NCBI GenBank assembly: GCA_023391875.1
Contig: JAEWAB010000001.1
Span: 1-64,000, forward strand
Length of the DNA stretch: 64,000 nt
From: Bacillota bacterium
Lineage (GTDB): Bacteria; Bacillota; Clostridia; Oscillospirales; Ruminococcaceae
Direction of reading: 5' to 3'
Shown one piece after another: positions 61,471 to 64,000 of the stretch (its first letter is position 1; each line of letters begins with the position of its first letter). A program made the translations under genes and the position numbers. The notes beneath the pieces are model-generated. The model did no database searches. It was not told the origin of the DNA and saw only the letters and a program-made list of their open reading frames with translations.

Positions 61471-62430
61471 ATGTCACAAGGAACAGCAGTTTTAGATGTA
61501 GTAAAGCCCCAGAATAAGAAGCAGAGCGCCTGGGTGAAAAAGTGGAAAAAGATCAAGTATTACCGCGCCTACTATATCATTTTCCTGCCGGTCTTTATCT
61601 TTGCTATCCTATTTAAGTACTTACCGATGCTCGGTATTCGCTTCGCCTTCTATGACTTCACCCCATTTAAGCAGAAGTTTGTGGGCCTTGAGAATTTTCA
61701 GGATCTTTTCTTTGGGCTGAAAGCTCCGATGTTTTGGCGAAGCTTTCAGAATACGATTTTCTTAAGCATCATCAACCTCGTCCTTGCGACGGTCATTTCC
61801 GTCGCTGTTGCTCTTTTGCTGAATGATTTGGCGTCAAGGAAACTGCGAAGCGGTGTGCAGACGCTGCTTTATCTTCCCCACTTTATGTCGTGGGTTGTGG
61901 TCGCGTCCATCTTTGTCATTGTCCTCTCCCCTTCGGGCGGATTCATAAACGGGCTCATCGGCGTGTTGGGAATTGACCCGATCTACTTCCTCGCGGAGGA
62001 AAACTGGTGGACGCCAATCTACTTATTCATCTGCCGATGGAAGGACACGGGCTGGGGAACGATTATCTACCTTGCCGCATTATCAGGCGTTGATCCGCAG
62101 CTCTATGAAGCGGCGGCGATCGATGGCGCGGGCAAGTGGAAGCAGACGCTGAAAATCACACTTCCCAGCATCACCACGACGATTATGACGGTATTCGTTT
62201 TAAACCTCGGCAAGATCATGAATATTTTTGAGTCCGTATTCGTGCTCCAAAACGACAAGGTGCTCGACGTTGCGGACGTGGTTACGACCTTCGCCTACCG
62301 CATCGGTATCCAGGGCGCGGATTACGGCATGGGAACGACAATCGGTCTGTTCAAATCCGTGGTGGGGCTTGTGCTTGTTCTTATTACGGACCGCATCAAT
62401 AAACAAATCCGCGGATCCAGTCTGCTTTAA
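61471..62430 (+). CDS. ABC sugar importer, permease 1 (LplB-type)
   Basis: A 319-residue CUT1 permease with six membrane segments and the EAA loop YEAAAIDGAGKWKQTLKITLPS near 210, which contacts the ATPase. N-terminal RAYYIIFLPVFIFAILFKYLP is typical of the LplB/UgpA group. It follows the binding-protein gene after 130 bases and precedes the partner permease by 15 bases; ATG with GGGAAG upstream. Confidence 0.93.
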   Translation: MSQGTAVLDVVKPQNKKQSAWVKKWKKIKYYRAYYIIFLPVFIFAILFKYLPMLGIRFAFYDFTPFKQKFVGLENFQDLFFGLKAPMFWRSFQNTIFLSIINLVLATVISVAVALLLNDLASRKLRSGVQTLLYLPHFMSWVVVASIFVIVLSPSGGFINGLIGVLGIDPIYFLAEENWWTPIYLFICRWKDTGWGTIIYLAALSGVDPQLYEAAAIDGAGKWKQTLKITLPSITTTIMTVFVLNLGKIMNIFESVFVLQNDKVLDVADVVTTFAYRIGIQGADYGMGTTIGLFKSVVGLVLVLITDRINKQIRGSSLL

Positions 62431-62445
62431 GGGAGGGGAAAGGTA

Positions 62446-63312
62446 ATGAAAGAGAAGTTGTCATTTCGGCGGGGCTATGCCGCCCGATCGATGTTTCGCA
62501 TCTTCGAAGTCACGATTCTGCTTTTGCTAAGCCTGTCCATGCTGATTCCCCTGCTGAAGGTGCTTTCGGACTCTATGGATAAAACGACGGCTTACGGCAT
62601 CAACCTCATCCCGCGCAATTTCTCGCTGGATGCCTATAAAACGATCTTTACGAACAAGGATCTTTACATGCCGTTCGTGATTTCTTGCCTGACCACGGTG
62701 GTAGGAACCGCACTCGGTCTTCTGATTACCACGCTCGGCGCCTACGTGCTGATCCATACCGACATGGTGGGCCGAGGTTTTCTGGCAAAATTCATTTTCC
62801 TCACGATGATTTTTGACGGTGGTCTGGTTCCGACCTTTCTGGTACTGAAAGGGCTTGGCCTTACCGATACACTTGGCGCGATTCTGCTGCCCGCGAGCCT
62901 CAACGTATTTAACCTGATCCTGATGCGCAACTTCTTCGACCAGCTGCCCAATGCGCTGTTTGAATCGGCGGAGATTGATGGCTGTACGCCGATGCGTACG
63001 TTCATGTTCATCGTGCTGCCGCTGTCGCTTCCCGCGCTTGCCTCCATCGGCTTGTTCTTTGCGGTGGCGTATTGGAATGAATTCTTCAGCTACGTCATGT
63101 ACATTTCAGACACAACACTTTATAACTTTCAGGTAAAGATGCGTGAGCTCGTCATCAACGAACAAACGCTGATGGACCCCTCGGTTATCGGCTTTGGAAA
63201 CATGGTGAAGAACGCAGCGGTTATCATCGCCATCATCCCGTTCATGTTCATTTATCCGTTCGCGCAGAGGTACTTTGTATCCGGCGTAACGATGGGTGCT
63301 GTCAAAGAATAA
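62446..63312 (+). CDS. ABC sugar importer, permease 2 (YtcP/LplC-type)
   Basis: A 288-residue CUT1 permease with six membrane segments. The EAA loop is FESAEIDGCTPMRTFMFIVLPLSLP near 180. It partners with the 61471 permease. SD GGGAGGGGAAAGG is strong. No ATPase gene follows in the window; the next gene is of the exporter type, so the importer depends on an unlinked ATPase. Confidence 0.93.
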   Translation: MKEKLSFRRGYAARSMFRIFEVTILLLLSLSMLIPLLKVLSDSMDKTTAYGINLIPRNFSLDAYKTIFTNKDLYMPFVISCLTTVVGTALGLLITTLGAYVLIHTDMVGRGFLAKFIFLTMIFDGGLVPTFLVLKGLGLTDTLGAILLPASLNVFNLILMRNFFDQLPNALFESAEIDGCTPMRTFMFIVLPLSLPALASIGLFFAVAYWNEFFSYVMYISDTTLYNFQVKMRELVINEQTLMDPSVIGFGNMVKNAAVIIAIIPFMFIYPFAQRYFVSGVTMGAVKE

Positions 63313-63438
63313 TCAACAAACACATGGGTCGGAAACGGGGAGCTGCTCAAAACGGTTCCTCGTTCCTCCATATTCAAACACTTCTTCTCCGTGACCTTGC
63401 GCTGACAGGCACGCTCATATGGGAGGGAAAACGGATCT

Positions 63439-64000
63439 ATGGCTCAGCACGAGCAATTTTTCACCTACAACCAGCTTCTCAGTGGTGAGGTGTTCGCCAA
63501 CAAGAAACCTTTTCGCACGCTTGTGCGGCTGTTTCAGGGAAACCTTCTTCGGCTTTTGCTGGCATATGTATTCTTCATTGTCAAGCATTCGCCGGCGTGG
63601 GTGGTACCGGTTATCATCGCCAATATCGTCGATCTTGCGGTTGCCCCAACGGAGGATCCTGTGCGCACGCTTTGGCTGAATCTGGCGATTGGGCTCGTCG
63701 TGGTGGTGCAGAACGTTCTCACTGCGATGCTGTACAATCGCCTTTTTAGCCGTGCCCTGCGGGACGTGGAGGCAAAGCTGCGCAGCAACCTCGTGCGGAA
63801 GCTTCAAATGCTCTCCATCTCCTTTTACAAGCGCTTTGAATCGGGGCGCATCCAGTCCAAGATCATTCGGGATGTGGAAGGCATCGTTGTGCTGGCGCGG
63901 CAGATCTCAAACGGGATGGTTCCCATCCTGATCAGCATGGTGGTCGTGCTGGCAATCACTTTATCCAAAAAGCCGGTGATTGCTCTCTTCTTTGCCGCAT
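63439..64000 (+). CDS. ABC exporter (type 1) permease domain, 3' end outside window
   Basis: An open frame of at least 187 codons runs to the window edge. It starts with a short cytoplasmic tail, then membrane helices (LLRLLLAYVFFIV, WVVPVIIANIVDLAV, LAIGLVVVVQNVLTAML) and the intracellular coupling region typical of half-transporter ABC exporters, LQMLSISFYKRFESGRIQSKIIRDVEGI. The ATPase domain would lie beyond 64000. ATG at 63439 with GGAGGG about 12 bases before. It may share the sugar-importer transcript but belongs to a different transporter class. Confidence 0.8.
   Translation, partial: MAQHEQFFTYNQLLSGEVFANKKPFRTLVRLFQGNLLRLLLAYVFFIVKHSPAWVVPVIIANIVDLAVAPTEDPVRTLWLNLAIGLVVVVQNVLTAMLYNRLFSRALRDVEAKLRSNLVRKLQMLSISFYKRFESGRIQSKIIRDVEGIVVLARQISNGMVPILISMVVVLAITLSKKPVIALFFAA

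Noticed and set aside
1..64000. CRISPR arrays, prophage, IS elements, rRNA
   Set aside because: No regularly spaced repeats with spacers, no transposase or phage genes and no rRNA sequence were seen.

Overview
The window looks like chromosomal DNA from a Gram-positive, low-to-mid GC, anaerobic Firmicute of the class Clostridia, probably in the Oscillospiraceae/Ruminococcaceae neighbourhood. The evidence is the L21-Prp-L27 ribosomal cluster with a cleavable L27 leader, GatCAB beside AspRS, a Mini-RNase III gene, the paired M16 genes yfmF/yfmH, a desulfoferrodoxin (an anaerobe's superoxide reductase), strong AGGAGG-type ribosome sites, sigma-A promoters and a ykkC-class riboswitch. There is no prophage, IS element or CRISPR array.

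Left part (1-19.3 kb): a gene-poor leader with tandem hairpins; a minus-strand MFS transporter and glycerophosphodiesterase; metA (its residues predict homoserine O-acetyltransferase), a VanZ-like protein, desulfoferrodoxin and a YegP-like protein; a secreted GH3 beta-glucosidase; a TauE/SafE exporter split into two half-size genes; a rod-shaped RNA that may be 6S RNA, next to a DUF1292 gene; a short promoter-SD-peptide-terminator unit; a cyclophilin lipoprotein; a guanidine-I (ykkC) riboswitch controlling a LysE/GAP-type membrane protein; a GNAT enzyme; a phosphoesterase; metY (O-acetylhomoserine sulfhydrylase, which completes a direct-sulfhydrylation methionine route with metA); a D,D-carboxypeptidase; a membrane diguanylate cyclase; and a DUF6076 protein.

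Middle part (19.4-42 kb): a dense housekeeping block. It holds aspS-gatC-gatA-gatB, a CheY-like regulator followed by a protein with four MshEN-type motifs fused to a CheX-like domain, the Mini-RNase III gene, obg, rplU-prp-rpmA, folD, lgt with an acidic tail, the M16 pair, and a giant cyclic beta-1,2-glucan synthase (about 2,470 residues). The glucan synthase shares its upstream region with mutY. That region is the second copy of a structured promoter element also found upstream of the cyclophilin gene.

Right part (43-64 kb): a polar amino-acid ABC transporter with a long unidentified leader, a hairpin-rich block before nadE, a SulP transporter, an HD-domain hydrolase, a DUF4358 lipoprotein with an SGNH hydrolase, a tRNA-Thr(CGU) gene preceded by a broken chimeric tRNA, and an accessory segment. 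The accessory segment carries a DUF3160-CapA lipoprotein pair, a full-length TauE exporter, a GNAT gene, a decayed CD3324-like gene, and an LplABC-type sugar importer without an ATPase gene. An ABC exporter gene runs off the right edge.

The strongest leads are the guanidine-riboswitch-controlled transporter, the two-copy promoter/RNA element, the MshEN-CheX fusion and the rod-shaped RNA. All functional names come from reading motifs in the translations; no database search was run.
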